Assembly (NCBI RefSeq): GCF_024518675.1 | Contig: NZ_JANIGL010000001.1 | Coordinates: 124,001-188,000, forward strand | Length of the DNA: 64,000 bases | Source: Pseudoalteromonas shioyasakiensis | GTDB taxonomy: Bacteria > Pseudomonadota > Gammaproteobacteria > Enterobacterales > Alteromonadaceae | Direction of reading: 5' to 3' | Shown: in pieces, positions 36,751-46,752 of the stretch | Position numbering within the stretch: position 1 is the stretch's first letter | Layout of the letters: each line of letters begins with the position of its first letter | Position numbers and translations under genes: made by a program | Notes under the pieces: model-generated | The model's input: the letters and a program-made list of their open reading frames with translations, nothing else | Database searches by the model: none | Told to the model about the DNA's origin: nothing

Positions 36751-39522
36751 ATGATAAATACAAAATTTAAGTTAAACGCAATTTGTATCGCTATGTTGGT
36801 GTCAACACCACTGGCTTATGCAGAGCAAGAAAATACAACTGATATAAATAATGATGTAGAAGTTATTCAGGTTACGGGGATCCGTAGTGCATTGAGTAAA
36901 TCAGCATCCATCAAGCAGGATTCATCAGGGGTAGTTGATGCTATTTCAGCAGAAGACATAGGTAAATTACCAGATACAAATTTAGCTGAGTCATTACAGC
37001 GTATCAGTGGCGTATCAATTGATAGAGCCAACAATGAAGGTAACCAAGTGACAGTGCGTGGCTTTGGCCCGAGCTTTAACTTAGTGACGCTAAATGGTCG
37101 TCAGATGCCAAATTCTTCAGTCATTCAAGAAAAGGGTGTCTCACGTAGCTTTAACTTTAGAGAGATTGCTGCAGAGAGTGTCTCAGGCGTATCAGTTTAT
37201 AAAACAGGTAAAGCGAATGTCGCATCTGGTGGCATTGGTGCCACGATTGATATCAACACTGCCAAACCGTTTGACTATGATGGCTTTAAAGCGTTTGCCA
37301 ATGTAAAAGCAATTAATGATACCAGCTCTGAAAAATCAAGTGTAACACCCGAAGTCTCAGGTATGATCAGCCAAACGTTTGCAGATGATATGTTTGGTGT
37401 GCTGTTGTCTGTTTCACATTCTGAGCGTGAAAGTGGTCGTGAACGTGTGGGTACATCACAAGGTTGGGTGAAAAATCGCGCCAACCCTGATGGCGTTGAT
37501 AGCAGTGCTATTGATACTTCAGTCAACCCTACGGGTACGTACTGGGTGCCGTGGACACCAGAAATGGAGCGTTTTGAAACTGAACGTACCCGTGATAATG
37601 CGCAATTAGTGTTACAGTTTGCACCTACAGATAACATTGTTGCCACACTTGATTATACTCTATCGCGCTTTGAAGAGGTCAGTGAAACGAATAAAATGTC
37701 TTTTTGGTTTGATAATCCAGGTGGTACGGCAGATCAAAATGGTACTGTGGTCGATATTACTAACCCAAATGATGAATTGAATTTTTGGGCATGGGAATTA
37801 TACGAGAAAAAAGAAAACGATTCTTTAGGTTTAAATTTAGCTTGGCAAGCAACAGATTCACTAAAATTAAGTTTTGACGCGCACGATTCAACATCACATT
37901 CTAATCCTGATGGTAACACGGCTGAAACCATCGCCAACCTGAAAAACATTCCTGGTTCAGTTGCCATGATAGGGGCTAATTTCTCTACCGAAGTACCTAG
38001 TATCACCATTGATGATTCGACTTTACCCGGCGGTGCATACGCGCAAGAAAATATTGTATCTGATTTATACCAGCGCCGTGGTTATGAGATGGAAAATAAT
38101 ATCAAGCAATATCATGCCAGCGGTATGTGGGAAAACTTAGAAAGTGGGGCTATATCGGCAATTCATTTTGGCGCAATGTATACCGATTATCAGATTGATA
38201 CCTATTTGTCTGAGCAATTTTCATTTGTTGATATTCCATTAGATAATTTAGGCATGACATTTGATGATGCGACAGGCTTTGCTGACGAGTTTTCAGGCTC
38301 GGACCAATTGTTCCCATATATGCCAAGGTATAGCGCTCAAGACTTTGTTGATATAGTTAGAGGTGAAGGGTTATTTAGAGAGCCAGATATTTCAACCAAT
38401 GGTGTTCAAGAGCAAACCCTTGCATTTTATGTTTCGTTAGATGTAAACACCGAATTTAATAACATTCCTATCGATATGAATGTGGGTGTTCGTTATGAAA
38501 GCACAGATGTAACTGGTTATTCTGTAAAACCGGCAATTATTGCCCTTAATTATCGCCATGCTGAAGAACTTCGTCCTGTATATGCAGCTGAAGCAACACC
38601 GCAAGAGCTGGAAGGTGAATATACGCGTATCTTACCTAACCTTGATTTAAGCGCTGATTTAGATAATGGTTACAAAGCACGTTTTTCATATAGCCGAACG
38701 CTAGCCCGCGCAGGTATTGACGCTATGTTCCCGTCTACAACGATAAATGCACGCCCTGATGGTCCATACAATGCTTCACAAGGTAACCCAAATTTATTAC
38801 CAATAACTTCCGATAACTTTGACTTCTCCTTTGAATGGTATGGTAACGATGGCAGTTATGCATCGGTAGGCTACTTTAAAAAGTTTGTTGAAAACTTTAT
38901 TGGTGCTGGTGTAGTACAAGGTACGTTAGATGATATAAACGGTGATCCGCTGCGCGATCCGAGTGTAAACCCGCGACCTGGTTGTCCAGATAGTTCTGAT
39001 ACACCTAACCCTGCTTGTATGAGCCAGCCGTCAGATCCAATTGTAACATTTGATATTTCTACACCTGATAACTTGCAAAACCGTGAAGTTGATGGTTGGG
39101 AGTTAAACGGTCAATACATGATTGAAGATACTGGCTTTGGTGTGGTTGCTAACTATACCTTAGTTAATAGTGATGAAGAGTTTGAACCCTATAACTTTGA
39201 TCAAACGATTGCTCTGGCGGGCTTGAGTGACTCAGGTAATTTGGTTGGCTTTTATGAGAATGATGATTTTCAAGTTCGTCTTGCATATAACTGGCGCGAC
39301 GAGTTCTTACTTTCGCTTGGCACAGAGCCTACGTTTACTGAAGCCTATGGTCAGCTAGACTTTAACTTTAATTACACCATTAATGAATCGTACTCAGTTA
39401 ATTTTGATGCGCTGAACTTGACTGACGAAACAGTTCGTCGCCATGGTCGCTTTAGCGAACAGTTGATCTCTGCTGAGCAATATGGTCCACGTTATAGCAT
39501 AGGTTTCACTGCTAAGTGGTAA
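36751..39522 (+). CDS. TonB-dependent outer-membrane receptor (Xanthomonas/Caulobacter type)
   Basis: The 923-aa protein has a signal peptide ending near TPLAYAEQ, a TonB-box-like EVIQVTG segment, and a plug domain (residues 40-170). The plug includes AEDIGKLPDTNLAESLQRISGVSI and VTVRGFGPSFNLVTLNGRQ. A 22-strand barrel ending in YSIGFTAKW follows. This type carries glycans across the outer membrane with TonB energy. It is the first gene before a halogenase-like and a SapC-like gene, a trio common in sugar loci of marine Proteobacteria. It likely imports agar oligosaccharides. Confidence 0.85.
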   Translation: MINTKFKLNAICIAMLVSTPLAYAEQENTTDINNDVEVIQVTGIRSALSKSASIKQDSSGVVDAISAEDIGKLPDTNLAESLQRISGVSIDRANNEGNQVTVRGFGPSFNLVTLNGRQMPNSSVIQEKGVSRSFNFREIAAESVSGVSVYKTGKANVASGGIGATIDINTAKPFDYDGFKAFANVKAINDTSSEKSSVTPEVSGMISQTFADDMFGVLLSVSHSERESGRERVGTSQGWVKNRANPDGVDSSAIDTSVNPTGTYWVPWTPEMERFETERTRDNAQLVLQFAPTDNIVATLDYTLSRFEEVSETNKMSFWFDNPGGTADQNGTVVDITNPNDELNFWAWELYEKKENDSLGLNLAWQATDSLKLSFDAHDSTSHSNPDGNTAETIANLKNIPGSVAMIGANFSTEVPSITIDDSTLPGGAYAQENIVSDLYQRRGYEMENNIKQYHASGMWENLESGAISAIHFGAMYTDYQIDTYLSEQFSFVDIPLDNLGMTFDDATGFADEFSGSDQLFPYMPRYSAQDFVDIVRGEGLFREPDISTNGVQEQTLAFYVSLDVNTEFNNIPIDMNVGVRYESTDVTGYSVKPAIIALNYRHAEELRPVYAAEATPQELEGEYTRILPNLDLSADLDNGYKARFSYSRTLARAGIDAMFPSTTINARPDGPYNASQGNPNLLPITSDNFDFSFEWYGNDGSYASVGYFKKFVENFIGAGVVQGTLDDINGDPLRDPSVNPRPGCPDSSDTPNPACMSQPSDPIVTFDISTPDNLQNREVDGWELNGQYMIEDTGFGVVANYTLVNSDEEFEPYNFDQTIALAGLSDSGNLVGFYENDDFQVRLAYNWRDEFLLSLGTEPTFTEAYGQLDFNFNYTINESYSVNFDALNLTDETVRRHGRFSEQLISAEQYGPRYSIGFTAKW

Positions 39523-39534
39523 TAAGCTAAGTTT

Positions 39535-39570
39535 AAAGAGCAAGGCACTGCTACTCTTGCTCTTTTTATT
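39535..39570 (+). terminator. Terminator-like hairpin after the TonB receptor
   Basis: AAAGAGCAAG (39535-39544) pairs with CTTGCTCTTT (39556-39565) and is followed by TTATT. It may reduce read-through into the halogenase-like gene, giving more receptor than downstream protein. Confidence 0.75.
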
Positions 39571-39597
39571 GGTTATATAGCAATAATAGAGGTTGCT

Positions 39598-41166
39598 ATG
39601 AATGACACATTAAAATCAATTGTAATAGTCGGTGGTGGAACCGCTGGTTGGTTAAGTGCGGGGATTATTGCAGCCTATTTAAAAAAACATCACAGTCTTA
39701 ATTACCACATTACATTAGTTGAATCAGCTGATATAGCAACGGTTGGCGTTGGTGAGGGCACATGGCCCACCATGCGACGTACATTACAAAATATGGGCGT
39801 TGATGAAGCCGATTTTATCAACCAATGTAATGTGTCGTTTAAGCAAGGCGCAAAATTTTCAAAATGGCATACAGGTAAAGAAAACGACTTTTATTACCAT
39901 CCACTGATGATGCCGCAAGGCTTTAATGACACAGATTTATCCTCTGCGTGGTTTAACTTACACACGCAACCAAATGGGCAACTACAACCCAGCTTTGCCA
40001 ATTACGTATGCCCCCAACAGGCATTATGCGAACATAATCTCGCACCCAAATTAATTACAACCGCACAATATAGTGCTGTTGCCAATTATGCCTATCATTT
40101 AGATGCAGGGCTATTTGCTACTTTCTTAAAAAACCACTGTGTTAATAAACTTAATGTAACGCATGTAGTCAGTACGATTGAAGCGGTAAATAATCATAAA
40201 AATGGTGATATAGCCTCATTGAGTTTGGACAACAACACGACGTTGGCTGGTGATCTATTTATTGATTGCAGCGGTTTTAAATCATTACTACTGGGTGATA
40301 ATCTCAAAGTCGGGTTTAAATCATGTAAAGATGTATTATTTGCTGATAGCGCGCTGGCTGTGCATGTTCCTTATGATGAAAATCAACCCATCAACTCTCA
40401 TACTATTTCTACTGCACAAAGCGCTGGTTGGATTTGGGACATTGGCCTACAAACGCGCCGTGGAGTAGGACATGTGTATTCCAGCCGTCATATCAGTGAG
40501 CAAGAGGCAAAAAACCAGCTATGTGACTATTTAAATATAGCCCAGCAAGATAGAGCTTCACTCGCAGTTAAAAAAATTACTTTTGAGCCAGGACACAGAG
40601 AAAAGTTTTGGCACAAAAACTGTGTGGCTATTGGTTTGTCGGCTGGATTTTTAGAGCCATTAGAGGCGTCGGCCTTATTGCTGGTGGAAATATCCGCTAA
40701 CTTCATTGCTGAGCAATTACCAGCAAACCGGCAAGTTATGGATATCACAGCGGCGCGATTTAATCGTACCTTTAGCTACCGTTGGCAGCGAATTATCGAC
40801 TTTTTAAAACTGCATTATATGCTCAGCAAACGCACCGACAGCAAGTTTTGGCTGCAACATTGCGCCGCTCAAAGTATTCCAGAAAGTTTGCAAGATAGCC
40901 TCGCAATTTGGCAAACACATGTCCCTAATGACAGCCACTTTGACTATTCTGTTGAGGTTTTTCCCGCCGCAAGCTACCAATATGTTTTGTATGGCATGGG
41001 CTTTAAAACCGCGATTACACATTATGGTAATAATCCACACTACCATAAAAAAGCGCACAGTTTAGTAATTAAAAATGCCAAAGATACGGCCTTATTAGTT
41101 AATAAATTACCGGGTAATCGGACATTATTAGATCAAATAAAACAGTTTGGTTTAGCAGCAATTTAG
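39598..41166 (+). CDS. Tryptophan 7-halogenase-family flavoprotein
   Basis: The 522-aa protein shows the FAD motif VGGGTAGWLSA and the family motif GVGEGTWPTMRR. A GWIWDIGLQ segment stands in the place of the WxWxIP motif, so the Pro is a Gly. GLSAGFLEPLEASAL follows. Proteins of this family next to TonB receptors and SapC are frequent in polysaccharide loci, but halogenation has not been shown for most of them. It may modify an unknown compound or have another flavin-dependent role. It is 75 bases after the receptor gene. Confidence 0.75.
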   Translation: MNDTLKSIVIVGGGTAGWLSAGIIAAYLKKHHSLNYHITLVESADIATVGVGEGTWPTMRRTLQNMGVDEADFINQCNVSFKQGAKFSKWHTGKENDFYYHPLMMPQGFNDTDLSSAWFNLHTQPNGQLQPSFANYVCPQQALCEHNLAPKLITTAQYSAVANYAYHLDAGLFATFLKNHCVNKLNVTHVVSTIEAVNNHKNGDIASLSLDNNTTLAGDLFIDCSGFKSLLLGDNLKVGFKSCKDVLFADSALAVHVPYDENQPINSHTISTAQSAGWIWDIGLQTRRGVGHVYSSRHISEQEAKNQLCDYLNIAQQDRASLAVKKITFEPGHREKFWHKNCVAIGLSAGFLEPLEASALLLVEISANFIAEQLPANRQVMDITAARFNRTFSYRWQRIIDFLKLHYMLSKRTDSKFWLQHCAAQSIPESLQDSLAIWQTHVPNDSHFDYSVEVFPAASYQYVLYGMGFKTAITHYGNNPHYHKKAHSLVIKNAKDTALLVNKLPGNRTLLDQIKQFGLAAI

Positions 41167-41175
41167 CGCATTTAA

Positions 41176-41907
41176 ATGAGCAACTTTATGATGACAAACG
41201 CAACATTATTAGATAAAAAAACACACGCAAACTTATACATAAACAATGCGCCAAGTGCTGAATTTGGTGACAATATTAATTACATTCCCATAGTGGCTGA
41301 TGAGCTAAAACAGCTAGTGCTAGATTACCCTGTTTATTTTATGAAAAACCCACAGACAGGCCAGTTTGAACTGTTTGTTTTAACCGGCTTTACAGCAGGA
41401 GAGAACCTATTTTTGCAGCAAGGACGTTGGCGAGCACAATACATTCCGCTGCACATTAAGCGCCAACCGTTTAAATTAGGCCTGCGTGATAATTCGCTTA
41501 CAGAGGCTACAGATAACGATTTAGCTGTTCTGATCGACCAGGAACATCCGCGAGTAAACAGCGACACCGGTGAGCGGATTTTTGATCAGCAAGGAGAGCC
41601 CACAGCTTACTTAAATGCTGTTTGTGAGCAGTTAATGACATTAATGCACGGTAATAAGCGCACTAGCGCGTTTATTACAACCTTGCTAGAGCATGAACTG
41701 CTAGAAGCCGTACAACTGAGCCTGACTCAACATGGCGAAAAGCAAACGTATAATGGCTTATACGCCATTAACGAACAGGCATTGGCGCAGCTTGATATAC
41801 AAGCACTTAAGTCATTACACGAAATGAGATATCTCCAAGCCTGTTATATGATCATCGCTTCAACAGGTCATATACAGAAGTTATTAAACTGGAAGAGCGA
41901 ACTTTAA
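41176..41907 (+). CDS. SapC-family protein
   Basis: The 243-aa soluble protein contains the SapC landmarks: YFMKNPQTGQFELFVLTGF, NLFLQQGRWRAQYIPLHIKR and the end IASTGHIQKLLNW. It begins ten bases after the halogenase-like gene. SapC was first named in Campylobacter surface-layer genes, but the many copies next to TonB receptors have no proven role. An alternative start at the ATG at 41188 is possible. Confidence 0.75.
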   Translation: MSNFMMTNATLLDKKTHANLYINNAPSAEFGDNINYIPIVADELKQLVLDYPVYFMKNPQTGQFELFVLTGFTAGENLFLQQGRWRAQYIPLHIKRQPFKLGLRDNSLTEATDNDLAVLIDQEHPRVNSDTGERIFDQQGEPTAYLNAVCEQLMTLMHGNKRTSAFITTLLEHELLEAVQLSLTQHGEKQTYNGLYAINEQALAQLDIQALKSLHEMRYLQACYMIIASTGHIQKLLNWKSEL

Positions 41908-42414
41908 AATTACAGATGTAATAGGCCGTTTTGAGTGATAACCAGTCATTGAGATTGGATAAATATCATCGTTAATAGATTGGTCAAACTGCTCTTTGCG
42001 CATATATTCATGGAAATGAGCGACGCGCGCATATTGTTCTATTTAATAACTTTACTTTAAAGCTTAAAAAAACTTATTGGTAGTAATGCTTTAGGTTATT
42101 TGTTAAAACTATATAATAAGGTAGATAAATGAGCGTTAAGTCGGCAGAAATATGCGCGACGAGCGCACTATAAAATTGTTAAATGGCTCAAGAAGCTAAA
42201 AAATTATTAATGATTTATCCAGCCGGTAATCAGTATTAATCGGCAGTCAGCCACAGGGATTGTGCGTATTTCAAACGCATCATGTTCGTTCCTGTCGCAC
42301 TGTCAAAACTCTGGTAATATCGGTTAAATATTATTGCGCTAGCATTGGCTCATTCTAATAGTTTGGCTACGCTTGCGCTTCGCATAGTGGTTGCCGTTGT
42401 GTCTGCACGTCGCC
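41908..42414. other. Gap between the SapC-like gene and the cassette array
   Basis: I see no firm gene in these 507 bases. A minus-strand frame of 39 codons (41884-42003) reads like protein but is short and overlaps the SapC gene end. The right part may be a gene-less first cassette, because an attC site follows at 42415. No integron integrase or clear attI was found. Confidence 0.4.
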
Positions 42415-42483
42415 ACTTAACAAAACCATTAATGCGACCGCCTTACGCTCCGCTTCAGTTGGCGCATTATGGTGGCGTTATGT
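42415..42483 (+). other. attC site 1 (69 bp)
   Basis: The site starts with ACTTAAC and ends with GTTATGT, the core boxes of attC. Just inside, CCATTAAT near the left pairs with ATTATGG near the right, as the L arms do. It is shorter than the other four sites. Confidence 0.65.
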
Positions 42484-42502
42484 GTACAAGGACAATTGAG
42501 CA

Positions 42503-42712
42503 TTGGAAAACACTCCAGAATATCCTATTTGCATCGTTTATGAGGACGAAACAGAAAATGTTGTGTTAGCTAACGCAATGGAGGTTATGACTCACCTCGA
42601 ATGGTTTGACTCTGATGATCCTGAATCTTGTGCTCAAGTAACAGATGCAAAAAATAAAGCTGTTAGCCTTAAAGTTGAAGCTCTGGAAATTATAGAGCTA
42701 AAGTACACATAA
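42503..42712 (+). CDS. Small acidic cassette protein, unknown
   Basis: The 69-aa protein starts at a TTG with AAGGA ten bases upstream and ends inside the 5' end of the next attC, as cassette genes often do. It is acidic, with a segment IVYEDETENVVLANAMEVM and no membrane helix or signal. I do not recognise the family. It lies alone in its cassette, in the same direction as the rest of the array. Confidence 0.55.
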   Translation: MENTPEYPICIVYEDETENVVLANAMEVMTHLEWFDSDDPESCAQVTDAKNKAVSLKVEALEIIELKYT

Positions 42713-42811
42713 CAAGGCAAATTAAAAAGGGCGGACAAAAACCAGTTGGCTTTGTTCGTGCCTCACAAACTATAGCCAACTAATTTTTGCCGTTTATTTG
42801 CGGCGTTATAC
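42707..42811 (+). other. attC site 2 (105 bp)
   Basis: Boxes ACATAAC (left) and GTTATAC (right) enclose paired L arms, GCAAAT and ATTTGC. A central stem AGTTGGCT/AGCCAACT is present. It is similar in size and plan to sites 3-5. Confidence 0.8.
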
Positions 42812-42864
42812 GGCATCAAATCTATACCGAGTTGAATTTCCAAGTTACCTGTAAAGGATTGCAA

Positions 42865-45183
42865 TTGACAAAACAAGAAAAAAAAATAGCTAAGCTGTTG
42901 AAAGATATGGAAGAAACGGCTGAGAAAATACGTGTTTTAATAAATGGGATGCCACCAGAAGATCTTCTTGGGTACATATATGCCCAACGTTTGATGACAA
43001 GTAACAATACTACTTCGCCGGAACTTGAGTCCGAAATACCTAGAGATGAAATCAATGAAGTCCAATTCTTATTAGAATACGTGCATGCGGTTCTTGCATC
43101 AGATGTAGCTCCAGACGACATGGTATTTGATGAAAGTAAATGTGGAGAATTGTATACTCTTAGCCGGAGTTTACGAGAAAAATCCATGTTTTTTGCGATG
43201 GCTTCTTCTGCAAATACTCAGAATAAAGACTTCGGTTCTAATACAGCTGATATTGAATTTCATGCCAAATCATCTTGGCTTATGCTCAGAGGAAATCGCT
43301 ATCAGGTTTTAGAAGGTGAGTTTTATCAATATGTTCTTGCACCACACGATGATGTTTTAAAAGATATTTATGGTGTTGGGGCTATTGATATTGCTGAAGG
43401 GTTTCAACAGTTAGCCAATGCAACGCGTGTGGGCCAAGCTAATGCTATTGAAGAAATGATGAAGCAGTTTCAAGCTGCTCAAGATTTCGCTGCAAAGCAG
43501 AAAAAACCGCTCGAAGACGTTATGGAAGAATGGGTCGAAGCAAACGCGCAACAAACGAAAAATGCGGGCTTAGCCGTGGATGATATGCTAAGAGGTGGTA
43601 TATCCAATGTCAGTAGGCATACAAAACTACCTTCAGAATTTTTAGCTGACTTGGCATACCAACGAGGTGAGGAGCTTGATTTCTTCAGTGAAGGTGATTT
43701 TTCTGGCACACCATACAGAACATTACCTGCCCGTAAGAAACCTTTAATAAAACTTGGTGAAGACTATTATGCTGTAGATCCCTGTTTTATCCGGGACGCA
43801 GGCTATCGTTCGCTTCTTTTTAATTTGTTGCAAAAGAAACCTGATTACAAAGAAGCTTTTAAAGAACGGCAGAAAGTAATGAGTGAAGGTGCTTTTCCCG
43901 AAATACTTGCTGAACAACTGAGTGGAGCTGTAGTCTATCAAGAAGTCTATTATAAAGACCCCAAGACTAGACAATGGGCTGAAAATGATACGCTAGTTTT
44001 AATTGATGATGTACTTTACCTCGTTGAAGCTAAAGCTGGCGCAGCTGCGACCATTGCTTCACCTGAGCTTGATTTTAAGCGTCATTCACAATCAATAAAA
44101 GATTTGATAATAAAGGCTTATAATCAGTGTGAGCGTTTCTTTGAATATTTAAAATCTGCCGACGAAGTCTCACTATTCAACCTCATAAATGGAAAATATG
44201 AAGAAGTTGGGAAAATCCGGCATTCAGACTATCGTGTCATGCTCCCAATTGGATTAACAGTCGAGTCATTCTCTCCCTTTTCAGCATTTTCTAAAAACTT
44301 ACCTCAAGTAAAGCCACTGCTTGGGCAGTATAGTTTTGTATCAATTTCAATTGATGATCTTTTTGTTCTAAGACGTATGCTACCTACTCCCGGAGTATTT
44401 GCACACTATATGGAAGTGCGACAGGCAATCGCAGGTATTAAACAAGGGCTTCTTTTCGATGAATTTGATCATCTCGGTGCTTACTTAACTAAAAATCGCT
44501 TTGATCTGGATATTATTGACCAGTCTATGGACGAGAATTCTGGTTTAGTAATATGTAATGGCATGAGTGGCATTGTCGACCAAGCTTTCGAAAGTGAACA
44601 ATGGGAAACCGAGCCAAAACCTACTCAAAAATTTCCTTCTGTAGTTTTAAAGGTACTTTCAGCACTAGATATTTCACGTGAACCAGGTTGGCTCTCTGTG
44701 GACAGCCTTATTCGAAATTTTGGCGAGGAAGCACGTAATAATTTTGCAAAATACCTTTCTAGTCTAGACAAAACAATCGAACACCATCCCGCTCGTTATT
44801 TCGCATTTGGTGGCGAGGGTGAACCAATTTTTGTTTGGATGCAAAACTCAAAATATGAAGTTGAATGGGAGAAGGTAAATGATAAAGCAAGTGCTGTTGC
44901 TTTATCTATTAATGCTGAAAAATTAATGGGGGTGTTGCTTAAAGTTGATAAAAAAGGTGTTTATGAAGCGGCACAACATCTAGAAATTAATGTTCCAGTG
45001 GAACAGACTGAAGAAAATATACTCATATTTGAAGATGCGAAACGGATGAGTCAGCAAACAAAATCTAGAGCCGTTCATACCGTTGAGGAAAAATTAGAGC
45101 CAAAACAAAAACGAAAAGTCGGCCGTAATGCTCCATGTCCTTGCGGAAGTGGTAAAAAGTACAAAAGATGTCATGGCCGTTAG
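42865..45183 (+). CDS. SEC-C protein with PD-(D/E)XK-like nuclease motif; candidate defence cassette
   Basis: I chose the TTG at 42865, seven bases after AAAGGA; a longer reading would run back through the attC site. The 772-aa protein has a helical N-terminal half. A segment at residues 373-390 (ENDTLVLIDDVLYLVEAK) reads as an acidic residue, then a beta strand and ExK, the core of PD-(D/E)XK nucleases. The C-terminal SEC-C zinc motif is PCPCGSGKKYKRCHG (C758, C760, C769, H770). Such large nuclease-like proteins in integron cassettes are candidates for phage defence. The nuclease call is by motif only; the SEC-C call is firm. Confidence 0.6.
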   Translation: MTKQEKKIAKLLKDMEETAEKIRVLINGMPPEDLLGYIYAQRLMTSNNTTSPELESEIPRDEINEVQFLLEYVHAVLASDVAPDDMVFDESKCGELYTLSRSLREKSMFFAMASSANTQNKDFGSNTADIEFHAKSSWLMLRGNRYQVLEGEFYQYVLAPHDDVLKDIYGVGAIDIAEGFQQLANATRVGQANAIEEMMKQFQAAQDFAAKQKKPLEDVMEEWVEANAQQTKNAGLAVDDMLRGGISNVSRHTKLPSEFLADLAYQRGEELDFFSEGDFSGTPYRTLPARKKPLIKLGEDYYAVDPCFIRDAGYRSLLFNLLQKKPDYKEAFKERQKVMSEGAFPEILAEQLSGAVVYQEVYYKDPKTRQWAENDTLVLIDDVLYLVEAKAGAAATIASPELDFKRHSQSIKDLIIKAYNQCERFFEYLKSADEVSLFNLINGKYEEVGKIRHSDYRVMLPIGLTVESFSPFSAFSKNLPQVKPLLGQYSFVSISIDDLFVLRRMLPTPGVFAHYMEVRQAIAGIKQGLLFDEFDHLGAYLTKNRFDLDIIDQSMDENSGLVICNGMSGIVDQAFESEQWETEPKPTQKFPSVVLKVLSALDISREPGWLSVDSLIRNFGEEARNNFAKYLSSLDKTIEHHPARYFAFGGEGEPIFVWMQNSKYEVEWEKVNDKASAVALSINAEKLMGVLLKVDKKGVYEAAQHLEINVPVEQTEENILIFEDAKRMSQQTKSRAVHTVEEKLEPKQKRKVGRNAPCPCGSGKKYKRCHGR

Positions 45184-45223
45184 GTAATTAATTACTTGAA
45201 TGGGGTGTTTCGGTGCAAATGCC

Positions 45224-45230
45224 GTATAAC
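45224..45230 (+). other. Left box of attC site 3, cut off by the IS
   Basis: GTATAAC is the left box of an attC whose remainder is at 46833-46926; the IS element lies between. It follows the SEC-C cassette gene by 40 bases. Confidence 0.55.
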
Positions 45231-45708
45231 ACATATGAGCCTTAACTCTGTCAATAGGCAATAGTGTTTTTTTGACCGTTTTTATAAGTTGACGGTCAAT
45301 TAAAAATCAATAAACAAATTCGTTTACTTCGTCTGTCGATGCGGCTGTTAAGCAAGTAGCTTACGGCAAACACATATAGAGGCTCTCTTATTGCGATCTC
45401 ATCGCAGCCAGATTTTTCCCATATCCTTTTGGGGTTGCTGGGGCACTAGACATTCATCGGTTAACCTAATCATGGCACTATTCAAGGCGGCTGGTTTCAT
45501 CATTGTGATCCAGTTAGTTTCAGGCTCAAGTCAGGTGTAAGCGACTTTGTTTATTGTATTAATGCACGCGTACTGAGCGTCTAATCAAGGCAAGTGGCTT
45601 TGCTCTGTCGGCATATAATCAGGTAAACCTTGTTGGTTATTAACTCACCCAATTGATTGATGCTCAGCCTTATATCCAGTTAGATGTTCAGCTCACTCAG
45701 TACCGTGA
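45231..45708 (-). ncRNA. Non-coding IS end, candidate bridge RNA region
   Basis: This stretch follows the transposase stop on the minus strand and has no gene. In IS1111-type elements the bridge RNA, which holds target- and donor-recognising loops, is encoded downstream of the recombinase. The length fits. I have not folded it, so the exact RNA limits are unknown. Confidence 0.4.
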
Positions 45709-46752
45709 CTAACTCTTTAAGAATTTTTCTTCATCGAATACCGTCTCTTTTTTAAGCATAAAATAAACACAGCGACCCAGCTTATGCGCAAGCGCTGACA
45801 GTGCTTTGGCTTTGCTCATTCGCTTTTGTAGTTTTTCAAGGTATTTGTTGGCGTTGTGATTGTGACGCAGCAGTAATACGGCAGCTTCCGAGAACGCCCA
45901 TTTTAGATGTGCATTGCCAATTTTATTACCTTGGGTGCCATAGGTTTTGCCAGCAGACTCCGCTTTGCATTTGACTAACCGACTATATGAAGCGAACTTT
46001 TGTACGCTTGAAAAGCGATTGATGTCACCAATTTCGTAAATAATGGTGAGTGCAAGAATGCGGCCTATACCATTAATTGTTTGCAAAATATTAAGGTGAA
46101 CAGGGTTGTGCTGTTTTGCCATTTGTTCAATATAATGCTCTAAAGGCTTAAGCTCTTTGTGATAGCAATCGAGTATGGCCATATTTAAATTGATAGATCG
46201 CTGCACAACGGGATCAGGAAAGTAATAGCGCATTTTTTCTCTGTCGCAGACGTTCTTTAAATTCACGTTGTGGGCAGGTAAATTGTACTGGCTTGCAGTA
46301 TTGGCAACATGGGCTTTTAAATCAGCGCCATGACGAACAATTTTGGTTCTTCGGCGCAATAAATCGCGCGTAGCACGCATATCTTTGTCATAGACATAAG
46401 CAAGAGGAAAATTACCACCACGGATGAGTTTAGCAATTTTGTGTGAATCTATTTTATCGTTTTTGGCTTTGCCGCCATGAATCGCTTTCATATACAAAGC
46501 ATGACCGAGAATAAAGTCGATAGTGTGTTCTTTGCAAAAATCAGCGACCCAATACCAGCAGTGCATGCACTCTACGCCAACCACAATGTCACCGATGTAA
46601 GGTTTAAGTAGTTTTAGTAGTGCTTCTGGGTCATCTTTAATTTTCTTGTGAACAAGGATAAGTCCTGTATTATCAATGATACAGACGTAAAGTAATCGCG
46701 CGTGTAAATCGATTCCACAATAATATGGATGCATGTTATTGTAAAAGTTCAT
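45709..46752 (-). CDS. IS110-family transposase (DEDD recombinase)
   Basis: I chose the ATG at 46752 because AGGAG lies eight bases ahead; a longer start lacks a site. The 347-aa product has the RuvC-like N-terminal part with D15 in YYCGIDLHAR, VGVECMHCWYW and NDKIDSHKIAK, which supply the DEDD set. It also has the C-terminal Tnp20 part with TINGIGRILALTIIYEIGD and a Ser-containing SYSRLVKC segment. These enzymes move the IS with a guide RNA. The frame is intact, so the element may be active. Confidence 0.9.
   Translation of the reverse strand: MNFYNNMHPYYCGIDLHARLLYVCIIDNTGLILVHKKIKDDPEALLKLLKPYIGDIVVGVECMHCWYWVADFCKEHTIDFILGHALYMKAIHGGKAKNDKIDSHKIAKLIRGGNFPLAYVYDKDMRATRDLLRRRTKIVRHGADLKAHVANTASQYNLPAHNVNLKNVCDREKMRYYFPDPVVQRSINLNMAILDCYHKELKPLEHYIEQMAKQHNPVHLNILQTINGIGRILALTIIYEIGDINRFSSVQKFASYSRLVKCKAESAGKTYGTQGNKIGNAHLKWAFSEAAVLLLRHNHNANKYLEKLQKRMSKAKALSALAHKLGRCVYFMLKKETVFDEEKFLKS

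Noticed and set aside
41884..42003. Minus-strand 39-codon frame that reads like protein
   Set aside because: It overlaps the end of the SapC-like gene, has no ribosome site that I can see and no family match by eye.
45231..45708. Extra cassette genes in the region after the SEC-C gene
   Set aside because: No frame with a start and coding character was found; the stretch is the non-coding end of the IS element.
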